Positions 1-7,939 are shown, counted from the stretch's first letter. The stretch is 21,263 bases of DNA from Candidatus Delongbacteria bacterium (GCA_016938535.1 JAFGUL010000131.1:1-21263), one strand, 5' to 3'. A program made the numbers and translations. Notes: a model not told the origin generated them from the sequence alone.

Positions 1-41
1 TCAGGATCGGAACTGCCATCTTCGGGGCAAGAACAGTATGA
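1..41 (+). CDS. yggS: C-terminal end of YggS-family PLP homeostasis protein (partial)
   Basis: Only the last 12 complete codons are in the window. They read RIGTAIFGARTV and stop at a TGA at 39-41. The RIGTAIFGAR string is the characteristic C-terminus of the YggS/YlmE/PROSC family, the fold-type III pyridoxal-phosphate binding proteins that buffer free PLP in the cytoplasm. The stop overlaps the ATG of the next gene (ATGA, 38-41). The family assignment rests on this short tail, supported by the neighbours: yggS beside yggT and divIVA is a widely conserved arrangement. Confidence 0.75.
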   Translation, partial: RIGTAIFGARTV

Positions 42-562
42 TCGGAATATTCTTTACTTTTCTGTCAATAGTTATCATTGCAAGGGTCATTTTTTCATTT
101 ATCGGCTATAATTACGGTCCGATTTACGATTTCGTGTTCAGCCTGTCTGAAAAAATACTGGCTCCTGTCCGTAAAAGACTGCCTGCTTCAAAGATAGACT
201 GGTCGCCGCTTATCGTTCTGACAGTTTTTGATTTTATGGCTAAATCCCTTCCGCTTTTCGTTACCGCAGCCGCAGGAGGGGAGTGGGGCGCCGCACTTTA
301 TGTTCTGTATTATGTTCTTCTTTCAACGCTATCTTCAATTACGACTTTCTTCATCATAGTTTTTATTGTAAAATACTTTAACGATCTGACCGGGAGAAGC
401 AATTACAGTCTGACTGTGCTTTTAGAGGAGGTAACGGGACCGATTATTGGAAAAGTAAGATCGATCCTGCCTTTCGGGTACAGGAAATATTCTTTCTGGG
501 TGTCTGCCGGATCTTTGATCGCTGTGAGGATTATCCTTGAACGCATTATCACAAGTTTCTAA
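38..562 (+). CDS. yggT: YggT-family integral membrane protein
   Basis: A 174-residue inner-membrane protein of the YggT (YlmG/Ycf19) family. It shows two copies of the YggT-type unit, each a pair of hydrophobic helices around a short polar stretch. Unit 1 is roughly residues 1-90, with the arginine- and proline-containing loop SEKILAPVRKRLP near residues 37-49. Unit 2 is roughly residues 95-174, with the matching loop EEVTGPIIGKVRSILP. The C-terminal helix begins near FWVSAGSLIAVRII. Molecular function is not settled; relatives have been tied to osmotic tolerance and to membrane or division-site organisation. The start overlaps the yggS stop, which implies translational coupling. Divergence from the textbook sequence is moderate, but the tandem architecture and context make the call firm. 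Confidence 0.85.
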   Translation: MIGIFFTFLSIVIIARVIFSFIGYNYGPIYDFVFSLSEKILAPVRKRLPASKIDWSPLIVLTVFDFMAKSLPLFVTAAAGGEWGAALYVLYYVLLSTLSSITTFFIIVFIVKYFNDLTGRSNYSLTVLLEEVTGPIIGKVRSILPFGYRKYSFWVSAGSLIAVRIILERIITSF

Positions 563-578
563 ATAGAGGTAAAGGGAA

Positions 579-1049
579 ATGGAATTTACAAAGAAAGAGA
601 TAATATCGAAGAAATTCTCGGGTTCGATGAGAGGTTATGACAAAGCGGAAGTTGAAGTATATCTCGAATGGATCGGTTCTGAAGCCGATAAACTCATAAA
701 TGAGAATATGGAACTTAAAAAAAAGCTTGATCAGATAGGCTCGGATTATGATAAATTCTCTAAGGAAAAGGAAGAATTCGGAAAGGAACAGCAGAAAGCT
801 AAGCAGGAGATAGAGAGGATAAAGAAGGAGACGAACAAGTACTGCGATCAGCTTAAGCTTGATACCAAGATGAAAGCCAAGGATGTTCTTAAAGATTCAT
901 ATGTGCAGCTGAAAGACCTAAAAAAAGATATCGACAGCCTTCAGAAGATAAAAAATTCATTCGTAAGAAGATACCAGACCTACCTGAAAGACCAGCTTGA
1001 GTCTATAAAAGCGTTCCAGAAGGAAAAGATCGTAACGGACGATAAATAG
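579..1049 (+). CDS. divIVA: DivIVA-domain coiled-coil protein
   Basis: A 156-residue protein whose first 30 residues carry the DivIVA signature: a basic, hydrophobic start (MEFTKKEIISKKFSGS), then RGYDKAEVEVYLEWI, matching the family pattern F-x-x-x-x-R-G-Y-D-x-x-E-V-D-x-F-L. Residues about 26-150 are very rich in E, K, Q and L with heptad-like spacing, so a long coiled coil is expected. DivIVA proteins bind negatively curved membrane through the N-terminal region and act as scaffolds for division or polar growth machinery. In diderms outside the Firmicutes their role is less well known. The gene follows yggT by 16 bases with a purine-rich ribosome binding site (GAGGTAAAGGG). Its TAG stop lies inside the ribosome binding site of the next gene, suggesting an operon. 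Confidence 0.88.
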   Translation: MEFTKKEIISKKFSGSMRGYDKAEVEVYLEWIGSEADKLINENMELKKKLDQIGSDYDKFSKEKEEFGKEQQKAKQEIERIKKETNKYCDQLKLDTKMKAKDVLKDSYVQLKDLKKDIDSLQKIKNSFVRRYQTYLKDQLESIKAFQKEKIVTDDK

Positions 1050-1053
1050 GAGG
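1048..1053 (+). promoter_or_regulatory. Ribosome binding site that fixes a TTG start
   Basis: A perfect AGGAGG overlaps the divIVA stop codon (TAG, 1047-1049) and stands 5 bases before TTG at 1059. No in-frame ATG or GTG lies nearby, so the next gene most likely starts with TTG. Confidence 0.75.
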
Positions 1054-1058
1054 AGTGA

Positions 1059-1571
1059 TTGAGAGCTGTACTTTATTCCGAAGTGTGGAAGAAGATTATT
1101 GAATCCGATCCTGAGGTTCTGTATATCCGGATCGAGCAGATAGATCCTTCAAAAGTCCGTGATCTTATATCAACGCTTAAGGACGAGAATGTTGACGAGC
1201 TTTTTATTCTCGATGAATGTGAAGTATTCGACCCGGCTGCCGGAGAGGACGCTTTTATAATCACCGACCATATTAATGCGACAGGGGACAATCCCCTCAT
1301 CGGGCCGAACGACGGCAGTATCGGAGTTCGCTTTCCCGACATGACCGATCCGTACTCTGAAGCCCTTAACGGAGAGATCCGATCGCTGCTCGGCAGGCGC
1401 AGGATCACGCACCGTGATTCTGTCCTCTACGGCTCTGAGAGCCTACCCGAACCGGACCGCCGCGAAGAAATTATCAGCCTCGGCTGCTGTATTGCAAATT
1501 ACTATGTAATGTGGATAGACATCGCCGCGAGACACGCAGGCATAAATGTAGGAGCCGCTGTTATAAAATAA
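1059..1571 (+). CDS. Truncated, probably non-catalytic purine-nucleoside phosphorylase homologue
   Basis: A 170-residue protein with a TTG start. Residues about 67-95 (ITDHINATGDNPLIGPNDG, then RFPDM) match a core motif of trimeric purine-nucleoside phosphorylase (PNP), and the end (AARHAGINVGAA) matches the ARHAG-x-x-V strand of the same family. Normal PNPs are about 270-290 residues. This one lacks the N-terminal phosphate- and ribose-binding segments and ends before the conserved Asn of the base site. The TNAAGG loop is replaced by LDECEV, and the GMST purine/ribose motif aligns to NYYV. The frame is open and the ribosome binding site is strong, so it looks like a maintained gene rather than debris. 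I infer a pseudoenzyme or a regulatory or scaffold derivative; nucleoside phosphorolysis is unlikely. A bidirectional terminator follows directly. Confidence 0.65.
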   Translation: MRAVLYSEVWKKIIESDPEVLYIRIEQIDPSKVRDLISTLKDENVDELFILDECEVFDPAAGEDAFIITDHINATGDNPLIGPNDGSIGVRFPDMTDPYSEALNGEIRSLLGRRRITHRDSVLYGSESLPEPDRREEIISLGCCIANYYVMWIDIAARHAGINVGAAVIK

Positions 1572-1572
1572 A

Positions 1573-1595
1573 AAAAGGGGCATTTCGCCCCTTTT
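1573..1595. terminator. Bidirectional intrinsic terminator
   Basis: A perfect 9-bp hairpin, AAAAGGGGC / GCCCCTTTT, with a 5-base loop (ATTTC). The A-run before it and the T-run after it give a U-tract to transcripts from either side. It sits between the stop of the PNP-like gene (1571) and the stop of the convergent adaptor gene (1597), so it can end both operons. Confidence 0.9.
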
Positions 1596-1596
1596 A

Positions 1597-2643
1597 TTAA
1601 TTCACTATATTTATTTTAGTACCGTCCTTCAAAAGCGCTCTGCCCTCGGAGATCAGTTTGTCACCTGCTTTCAGTCCGGCTTTGATTTCAATGATGTTCC
1701 CGACATTCCTGCCGCGCGTGATCTCTCTTTTTTCTGCGAGTCCGTTTTCCGCAACATAAACGTAATCTTTACCGCCTTCAGAGAAGTATGAATCTCGAGG
1801 AATAGTGACCGCATCTGGAACTCTGAACACCGGCGTCTGTACATATACGAAAATTCCCGGCATCAGCTCTTCGGTCTCATTATTGATCAGAATCTCGACC
1901 GTAAAACCTCTTGCGGCCGGATTTGAAGACATTGATATTTTGTTAATAATACCCTTGAAAACTCTGTTTTTCAGACCGTCCCATTTTACTCTGACCTCCT
2001 GGCCTTTTTTATAACCGGCAATCTTTTCCTCTTCGATCGAGATGCTTACCTTAAGCTTGTTAGTTCTTATGATCTTGCAGAAAGGATTTTTAGGATCGTT
2101 CTTCTCACCCTGATCGAAGTACACATCAGTTACTACACCGGATGCAGGAGATATTACTCTTACGAGCTGTTTTGTAGCATCGAAATTAGCCTTAGCGACT
2201 TTGTACTGAGCCTCTATCTCGTCGAGCTGCTGCTGAGAAATTCCGCCCGACTCATAAACTCTTTTCATTCTTTCATAAGTCTTCTCAACCGTTTCATAGC
2301 CGATCTTAGCCTGATTGTAGTTTGCCTGGGGATTATCTGTCGGGAACTCGGCAAGAACTTCGTCCTTTTTTACGATGTCGCCTACGGCCACATTTACTTT
2401 GGAATAATTGTCACCGAGAAGTCCGAATGCCAATACTTCCTCAAACCCGGATAAAGTGCCGGAATACTCATCCCACTGGACCAGTTCCTGTTTAACGATG
2501 TTCAAGACCCGGACCGGCACGCCGTTCTTCATCTGAAGAGCTTCAATTGAAGTATCTTCTTTAGCGACAGCCTCATCCTTCGAACATCCTGTAAGTATTA
2601 GAAAAAGCAGGCTTACTGCTGCAATGAAATATTTCGTTTTCAT
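1597..2643 (-). CDS. RND efflux periplasmic adaptor lipoprotein (membrane fusion protein)
   Basis: A 348-residue adaptor linking the RND permease to the TolC-like channel across the periplasm. The N-terminus is a lipoprotein signal: MKTK, a hydrophobic run, then the lipobox LTGC, with Cys20 as the acylation site. Next come half of a biotinyl-lipoyl-like domain (about residues 70-105, VAVGDIVKKDEVLAEFPT), a helical hairpin (about 110-155, including YESGGISQQQLDEIEAQY), the second lipoyl half (VISPASGVVTDVYFDQGE, about 163-180), a beta-barrel domain, and a membrane-proximal domain ending with GLKAGDKLISEGRALLKDG. The hairpin is short, as in HlyD/AcrA-like adaptors of medium length. It is the last gene of the minus-strand operon, 19 bases after the channel gene with an AGAGGA ribosome binding site. 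Transported substrates cannot be told from sequence. Confidence 0.92.
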   Translation of the reverse strand: MKTKYFIAAVSLLFLILTGCSKDEAVAKEDTSIEALQMKNGVPVRVLNIVKQELVQWDEYSGTLSGFEEVLAFGLLGDNYSKVNVAVGDIVKKDEVLAEFPTDNPQANYNQAKIGYETVEKTYERMKRVYESGGISQQQLDEIEAQYKVAKANFDATKQLVRVISPASGVVTDVYFDQGEKNDPKNPFCKIIRTNKLKVSISIEEEKIAGYKKGQEVRVKWDGLKNRVFKGIINKISMSSNPAARGFTVEILINNETEELMPGIFVYVQTPVFRVPDAVTIPRDSYFSEGGKDYVYVAENGLAEKREITRGRNVGNIIEIKAGLKAGDKLISEGRALLKDGTKINIVN

Positions 2644-2662
2644 TTTGTCCTCTTTATTTTAA

Positions 2663-4081
2663 TTAATTAAATTCCGTTTGAGATATAATCCCGGTAGCAG
2701 CTTCAAGTTCTATCATCGCGGTCATCAGATTGTTCAGCGTAGTCACTTTATTCAGTCTTGATGTTTCAAGGGCAGTCTGCGCTCCCGTAAGCTCAAGCTG
2801 CGTACATAACCCGTTGTCATACCTGACCCGGGTTATTGTAAGGGCTTTTTCGTATTCGGCGATCTCATCGTCCCGGAGTTTCAATTCTTCCATGGCCAGG
2901 TTAAGTTTACTGACAGCGTCCATTACCTGAAGTTTTATCAGTTTAGCGGTCTTTTCAATATTTATAGATGCTTTTTTTTCTTCAACCCTTGCCTGATCCA
3001 CTTTAGCCTTAGTACCGAAACCGTTGAAGATCGGGAAATTAGCGTTCAGTCCGACATTAAATGCTCCTACTCCCGAATTCTGTTCAAAAGTATCTCCTAA
3101 TTCGTCTGATTGGGATTGGAAAGAATAGCTGGCCATTCCGACTATGTTAGGGTAGTGGTTAGAATATTCAAAGTCTATGTTCTTCTCAAGAAGTTCTCTC
3201 TGAAATTCCAGAAGCTGAAGTTCGATCCGGTTAAGAACAGCCTTTTCGTAAATACCCGATGTGTCTGGCAGCACTTTTTCTGTAATTTCTCCCGCTATTT
3301 CGAACTCTTCCGTACCGTTAATGCCCATGCTGATCTTCAGATATTCTTTAGCCAGGTCATAATAATTGTCGATTGATATTATTTTCGGTTCAATGGATTT
3401 CACTCTTACTCTTGCCTGAATCAGGTCATAATCAGACACAAGACCTTCTTTGTGCATTTTTTCCACTTTATCAAGATTGTTATAAGCATCTGCTCTTACC
3501 AGATCCATTACTTTTTTGGATTCTTTGAGCACGAGTATCTGGTAGAAGTTCTTTTTTATCTCTGTCACTACTTTGTTCTTTTCCAGTTCGAACGCGCTCC
3601 GGTTCATTTTTTTGAAAATATCCGCAACTTCAAGCGCCACACCGACTTTTCCTCCGAGCCATATCGGCTGGATAAGGCTCAGCTCAGCTGTAATAGTGTT
3701 GTTCTTCATAGCTTCCGTTTCTGCCGAAGGCATTTCTGAAAATGACATTTCCGAAAGATCCGAACCGGGGTGAAAGTCCATTATAGTATTGTTAAGATTC
3801 GCTAACCCGTTAGACAGTCCTGTCATATAGTAGTTCATATTAGTGATCTTAGAAGAGTAAAGATTTCTAAGGTATGTAAGGTTAGCCTCGACCTTCGGTA
3901 AGGCTCCGCTGAAGGCCTCATTATAAATGTACTCTGATTTTTCGAGTTCCTGAGCCGCAGATCTTACAGATTCATTATTTTCCAGTGCAGTGCTGATAGC
4001 CTGTTCCAGAGTGTATGTCGTACCGGGAAGGTTTATGGAATACAGGAAGATCAGGGATAATAAAAGGTTTTTGATTTTCAT
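2663..4081 (-). CDS. TolC-like outer-membrane efflux channel
   Basis: A 472-residue outer membrane efflux protein (OEP/TolC superfamily). An N-terminal signal peptide (MKIKNLLLSLIFLYSINLPG) is followed by the family opening TYTLEQAISTALENNESVRSA. Two OEP repeats follow, each with long alpha-helical stretches. The second carries the usual NFPIFNGFGTKAKVDQARVE segment, near residues 350-370, and the YDNGLCTQLELTGAQTALE segment typical of the last helix pair. Three such chains would form the channel and tunnel through the outer membrane. The start codon overlaps the permease stop (ATGA, 4078-4081), so the two are translationally coupled. Having the channel gene between permease and adaptor is less common than adaptor-permease-channel. 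Confidence 0.92.
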   Translation of the reverse strand: MKIKNLLLSLIFLYSINLPGTTYTLEQAISTALENNESVRSAAQELEKSEYIYNEAFSGALPKVEANLTYLRNLYSSKITNMNYYMTGLSNGLANLNNTIMDFHPGSDLSEMSFSEMPSAETEAMKNNTITAELSLIQPIWLGGKVGVALEVADIFKKMNRSAFELEKNKVVTEIKKNFYQILVLKESKKVMDLVRADAYNNLDKVEKMHKEGLVSDYDLIQARVRVKSIEPKIISIDNYYDLAKEYLKISMGINGTEEFEIAGEITEKVLPDTSGIYEKAVLNRIELQLLEFQRELLEKNIDFEYSNHYPNIVGMASYSFQSQSDELGDTFEQNSGVGAFNVGLNANFPIFNGFGTKAKVDQARVEEKKASINIEKTAKLIKLQVMDAVSKLNLAMEELKLRDDEIAEYEKALTITRVRYDNGLCTQLELTGAQTALETSRLNKVTTLNNLMTAMIELEAATGIISQTEFN

Positions 4082-7000
4082 TTCAGATCATCCTCTTTTT
4101 TATCATTTTTATTTATTAAATCAAAACTATTCTTTTCCTCGAAATGCTTATCGCTGACAAAAGCCGCGTAGAAAGCAGGTATGACATATAGCGTCAGCAT
4201 GGCAGATGTGATAAGACCGAACATGGATACAACTCCCATTCCCTGTCTCATTTCGGCACCTTCACCAAGACCAAGAGCAAGAGGCAGCATTCCAAAGACC
4301 GAAGCCAGCGTGGCCATTGTAACGGCTTTAAGCTTTTCCGCCGAAGCGTTGATAATTGCGTCAATAACGCTCTGACCGGATCTCTTGAGCAGGTTTGCGT
4401 AATCAAGTATCAGGATGGCGTTGTTCACCACGATACCTATAAGCATAACACCCGCCATCATCGCGAACAGGTTCATGGCGATCCCCGTCAGTTTTAAAGA
4501 CCAGATCACTCCGAGAAGTGATAACGGCAGTGAGATCATGATAAGAAACGACTGTCTGTAAGATTCAAGTATACCGGCGATAAGAAGAAAAGTAAGCAGA
4601 ATAGCTATGAATGCAGCCTTGGCGAACTCACGCCCCATTTCCTCCTGTATCTTAGCATTAAAACCGGTATCGATCTTAAATCCTGCGGGTATTGTTATTT
4701 CTGAATTGATGCCTGCCCAAATATCGTTGTTCACTTCTCCGGTGGTTCTGGAAGATAGATCGGCCGTAACTTTATACTGTCTCGATTTATTCTTCCTCGT
4801 GATCATGGAAGGAGATTCATCGAACACCAGATCGGCGAGCTCGGATATTTTTACATTACCCCTCGGAGTAAGAACAGGAATATTCTTGATTTTTTCGATG
4901 TCGTTCACATCGGAATCGGCGGTTCTTACCCTTATATCATATTCTTTTCCGGCTTCTTTGAGTTTGGAACCGATCAGACCTTCGACGGAAGATCTGACGA
5001 CCTGCGCGATCGTAGCAGCGTCAGTACCGTATTCGAGAAGCTTTTTTCTGTTGGGTATTATTCTTATTTCCGGTTTTCCCTGCCTGATATCTGAGTCCAC
5101 ATTCGTTGTCCCCGGTACTTTTTTCACTATATCGAGCACTTTGTATGTCAGTTCGCTGAGCTTATTCTGCTCGTCTCCGTAGATCTCGAAAACAATTGGA
5201 GACTCGCCGCCCGGACCTTCAAAAGCGTCTTTCGCCTTGAGCTTGATCTTTGCATCAGGAAATTCCGACAGCTTTTCATTCAGCTCGGCAATAATTTCGC
5301 TCATCGGTCTTTCAAGGTATTTATCTTCGTAAAGATTAACTAGTATAGAACCCAGATAACCGCCCTGTTTCGTACCCAGAGTTCCGATCTCGAGCAGAGC
5401 GCTCTCTGATTCTTTCAAGTCAAGAGAGATTTTTCTGATACGTTCGAAGATGCTTCTTGTTTTTTCAATACTGTAATAATTCGGAAGCTCTATCGTCATT
5501 TGTATCTTTCGGCTTTCGATCTTAGGGAAGAATTCATTACCCAGAGGGCTTACTTTTGAGATGTAATAAAATGTGCCCGTCAGCAGAATAAAAGGCAGAA
5601 CCATTGCTGTTACTCTGAGGAGTTTGCTGTGTATTACTACTGAAAGTGAAGATCTGAATATTTCAGTAAATCTGTCAAAATATTTATCGAAGAAACGACC
5701 GAATCCTTTTTTATGTTCTGATCTGGCTTTATAATGCCTTAAGAAAACCGTGGAAAGCATTGGCGTTACAGTAAAACCAACGATTATTGAAAATATCATG
5801 GCGAATGTAACCATAAGACCGAATTCTCTGAACATCTGTCCCGCAATAGATCCCATTGAGGCTATAGGAACGAAAACCACGATATTTGTAAGAGTTGAGG
5901 CCAGAACGGCGACTGCTATCTCAAGAGTTCCCCTGTACGAAGCTCCCGCCGAATTCTCTCCTTTTTTCATATGCCGGATTATATTCTCGATGATAATTAC
6001 CGAATTGGTGACCAGCGTTCCGACCGAGACTGAGAGAGCCATAAGTGTAAAGACATTCAGCGAAAATCCGGCCCAGTCGGCGAGAAGAAAGGTCGATATA
6101 AGAGTTACCGGCATAGACACGGCTATTATCATTGTGATCTTGAAACTGTGCAGGAACAAATAGAGAACGAGGGCCGTCAGGATTATTCCGAGATAAATGG
6201 TTGACATTGTGTCGCTTACGCTGTCTTTTATAAACACTGAAGAGTCTTCAACAACTACAAGTGATGAGTTTGCGGGGAGTTCTTCCTCAAGGGTTTTTAC
6301 TTCGTTCAGAATACCTTCTGCTACGTTCACCGTATTGGCGTCCGACTGCTTGAAAACAGAAAGTTTTATCACTTTTCTGTTTACATCGCCGTTCTCTCCC
6401 GAAAGGTAATATGCAGAATATGAAGATTCCTTTTCAAGCGTATCTTTTATTTCTGCAATATCTCTGAGGTATTTCTCTCCGTATGGAGTATTTATTTTCA
6501 GATTCTCAATATCTCCGGCATTTTCAAATTCTCCGGCGACTTTTACCGAATATTCTGAACCGTTCTTTCGTATATTTCCGCCGGGAATGCTCATGTTGTT
6601 CGAAGCAAGAAAACCTATGACCTGTAGGGGTGAAAGCATGTATTTGGACAGATTGTTCGTATTCAAAACGATCTGCACCTCCCTTTTTCTTCCTCCGGCG
6701 AGTTCTACCTTTGAAACTCCGCTTATCCTTGATAACCTGTTCCTAAGATCGTTATCAGCATAATCGAAAGCGTCCTTTTCGGACAATCCGGTAACAAAAG
6801 CAAGCTGAACAACAGCCTGTGCATTCATGTCGAACTTCAGAATGACAGGTTTTTGAACGTCATCCGGGAATTCATTTGCGATTGCGTCAATTTTATCCTT
6901 CACTTCCTGACTGGCGATATCAGGATCTTTATTGGTAAGGAATTTACACAATGTAATATTCACGTTTTCCATCAGGTAGGACTCAACATAATCGATCCCG

Positions 7001-7224
7001 GAAATCGTGTAAACTTCATCCTCGATCTTTTTTGTTATGTTCGTTTCTATCTCTTCGGGAGAAGCTCCGGGATATACTACCTGGATAGTAACAAATGGTA
7101 TTTCAACTTCAGGGATAGTATTAAGAGGAAGATTAAAATAAGATAAAAATCCCAAAAGTGCGAGTGAGAAAACTGTTACTGTTGTAAGTATCGGTCTTTT
7201 GACTGCTGTTTTTACAAGGATCAT
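4078..7224 (-). CDS. RND-family efflux transporter permease (HAE1/AcrB-like)
   Basis: A 1048-residue inner-membrane pump of full family length. The first helix runs into the porter domain (PEVEIPFVTIQVVYPGASPEE at about 38-58). A TM2-TM6 block follows around residues 340-500, then a second periplasmic domain, and TM8-TM12 near residues 875-1030. The sequence is clearly HAE1-like: MALSVSVGTLVTNSVIIIE in TM4 and GIVVNNAILILDYANLL in TM10. In AcrB the TM4 motif reads VDDAIVVVENV, with Asp407-Asp408 relaying protons. Here the aligned residues are Thr406-Asn407, while Glu413 is kept. TM10 has Asn in place of AcrB Lys940, which many HAE1 proteins share. The usual proton site therefore looks altered. 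Both ends overlap neighbours by 4 bases, so it sits in a coupled operon with its regulator and channel. The substrate is unknown; a drug, lipid or metabolite is possible. Confidence 0.93.
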   Translation of the reverse strand: MILVKTAVKRPILTTVTVFSLALLGFLSYFNLPLNTIPEVEIPFVTIQVVYPGASPEEIETNITKKIEDEVYTISGIDYVESYLMENVNITLCKFLTNKDPDIASQEVKDKIDAIANEFPDDVQKPVILKFDMNAQAVVQLAFVTGLSEKDAFDYADNDLRNRLSRISGVSKVELAGGRKREVQIVLNTNNLSKYMLSPLQVIGFLASNNMSIPGGNIRKNGSEYSVKVAGEFENAGDIENLKINTPYGEKYLRDIAEIKDTLEKESSYSAYYLSGENGDVNRKVIKLSVFKQSDANTVNVAEGILNEVKTLEEELPANSSLVVVEDSSVFIKDSVSDTMSTIYLGIILTALVLYLFLHSFKITMIIAVSMPVTLISTFLLADWAGFSLNVFTLMALSVSVGTLVTNSVIIIENIIRHMKKGENSAGASYRGTLEIAVAVLASTLTNIVVFVPIASMGSIAGQMFREFGLMVTFAMIFSIIVGFTVTPMLSTVFLRHYKARSEHKKGFGRFFDKYFDRFTEIFRSSLSVVIHSKLLRVTAMVLPFILLTGTFYYISKVSPLGNEFFPKIESRKIQMTIELPNYYSIEKTRSIFERIRKISLDLKESESALLEIGTLGTKQGGYLGSILVNLYEDKYLERPMSEIIAELNEKLSEFPDAKIKLKAKDAFEGPGGESPIVFEIYGDEQNKLSELTYKVLDIVKKVPGTTNVDSDIRQGKPEIRIIPNRKKLLEYGTDAATIAQVVRSSVEGLIGSKLKEAGKEYDIRVRTADSDVNDIEKIKNIPVLTPRGNVKISELADLVFDESPSMITRKNKSRQYKVTADLSSRTTGEVNNDIWAGINSEITIPAGFKIDTGFNAKIQEEMGREFAKAAFIAILLTFLLIAGILESYRQSFLIMISLPLSLLGVIWSLKLTGIAMNLFAMMAGVMLIGIVVNNAILILDYANLLKRSGQSVIDAIINASAEKLKAVTMATLASVFGMLPLALGLGEGAEMRQGMGVVSMFGLITSAMLTLYVIPAFYAAFVSDKHFEEKNSFDLINKNDKKEDDLK

Positions 7225-7859
7225 TTACATATCTCCGTATTATTGTTTGTTATACCCAGATAAAAGAAGTCCATTGCGAAAGAGATCATTTCTTCAAGGT
7301 CGAAATCCTTAATAATCTCCGATTTGAGATTTTTTATCATAGAATTCAGAAAAATAATCCCGGTAAACATTGCTTCAAGCAGTCTGACCGCGGATTCCGA
7401 TTTTAAATTTTTACAGAAAATATTCTCATTCTTTCCCTGCTCGAGTATAGAAATAAGTATTCCGAATGTTTTCAGTTTGAGTTCGATGAACTCCATGTGG
7501 GTTTTGTACATTAATGCATAATTCGGTTTTATTGTCATGAAGTTCTTTGACCGTTTCAAAAATTCCATGTGTGCGTTTTTCATGATTTCAAGTTTTTGCG
7601 GAGCTGATATTTGCAGCGAAGGCAGGTCCGCAATTCTGTTGTAGAATTTCTGAACATGCGTTTTAGCGATGTTCATGGCGATCTCTTCCTTATCCTTAAA
7701 ATAAGAATACAAAGATCCCTTTGAAAATCCTACTTTTTTAGCGATATCCTCCATTTTTGCGTTCTTGAAACCGACTTTGTCTATAAGCTTAGCCGCTTCT
7801 TCAAGAATGATCTGCTTTTTCAGTTCGAGCTCTTTCGTTTTTATCTTTGATCCGGCCAT
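7221..7859 (-). CDS. TetR/AcrR-family transcriptional regulator
   Basis: A 212-residue repressor-type regulator. The N-terminal HTH is clear: IILEEAAKLIDKVGFKNA at residues 17-34, then MEDIAKKVGFSKGSLYSYF at about 36-54, with the recognition helix in SKGSLYSYF and the trailing KDKEEI typical of TetR proteins. The C-terminal part (about 70-205) is helical and variable, as expected of a ligand-binding and dimerisation domain; the ligand is unknown. It is the first gene of the efflux operon, and its stop overlaps the permease start (ATGA). A strong AGGAGG (7864-7869) precedes the ATG by 4 bases. An inverted repeat over the inferred transcription start (7889-7910) is a likely operator, implying autorepression together with the pump genes. 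Confidence 0.93.
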   Translation of the reverse strand: MAGSKIKTKELELKKQIILEEAAKLIDKVGFKNAKMEDIAKKVGFSKGSLYSYFKDKEEIAMNIAKTHVQKFYNRIADLPSLQISAPQKLEIMKNAHMEFLKRSKNFMTIKPNYALMYKTHMEFIELKLKTFGILISILEQGKNENIFCKNLKSESAVRLLEAMFTGIIFLNSMIKNLKSEIIKDFDLEEMISFAMDFFYLGITNNNTEICK

Positions 7860-7888
7860 AAAACCTCCTGTTACCCCGGTTTATTTTA

Positions 7889-7910
7889 CTGACTTTGGGT
7901 CAGCGAGTCA
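7889..7910. promoter_or_regulatory. Candidate TetR operator (nested inverted repeats)
   Basis: Two overlapping inverted repeats: CTGAC-TTTGG-GTCAG at 7889-7903 and TGACT-N11-AGTCA at 7890-7910. They lie immediately downstream of the predicted -10 of the minus-strand promoter, where a bound TetR dimer would block initiation. Position and symmetry are seen directly; binding is inferred. Confidence 0.55.
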
Positions 7911-7939
7911 AATTTAAGTCAAAAAAAAATTACTGTCAA
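7911..7939 (-). promoter_or_regulatory. Promoter of the tetR-RND efflux operon
   Basis: On the minus strand a consensus -35, TTGACA (7939-7934), is followed by a 17-base spacer and TAAATT (7916-7911) as the -10 (4 of 6). The spacer holds a run of nine T. Initiation is expected near 7904, inside the inverted repeat, about 45 bases before the tetR ATG. Confidence 0.65.

Noticed and set aside
1073..1408. Minus-strand frames opposite the PNP-like gene
   Set aside because: I considered whether the real gene lay on the other strand, because the plus-strand protein is degenerate. The PNP motifs and the AGGAGG ribosome binding site support the plus strand only.
4607..5182. Plus-strand open frame of 191 codons inside the RND permease
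   Set aside because: It lies wholly antisense to a full-length, well-conserved permease and has no ribosome binding site or recognisable domain. It is a shadow of codon bias, as are the smaller antisense frames at 5750-6163 and 3452-3739.
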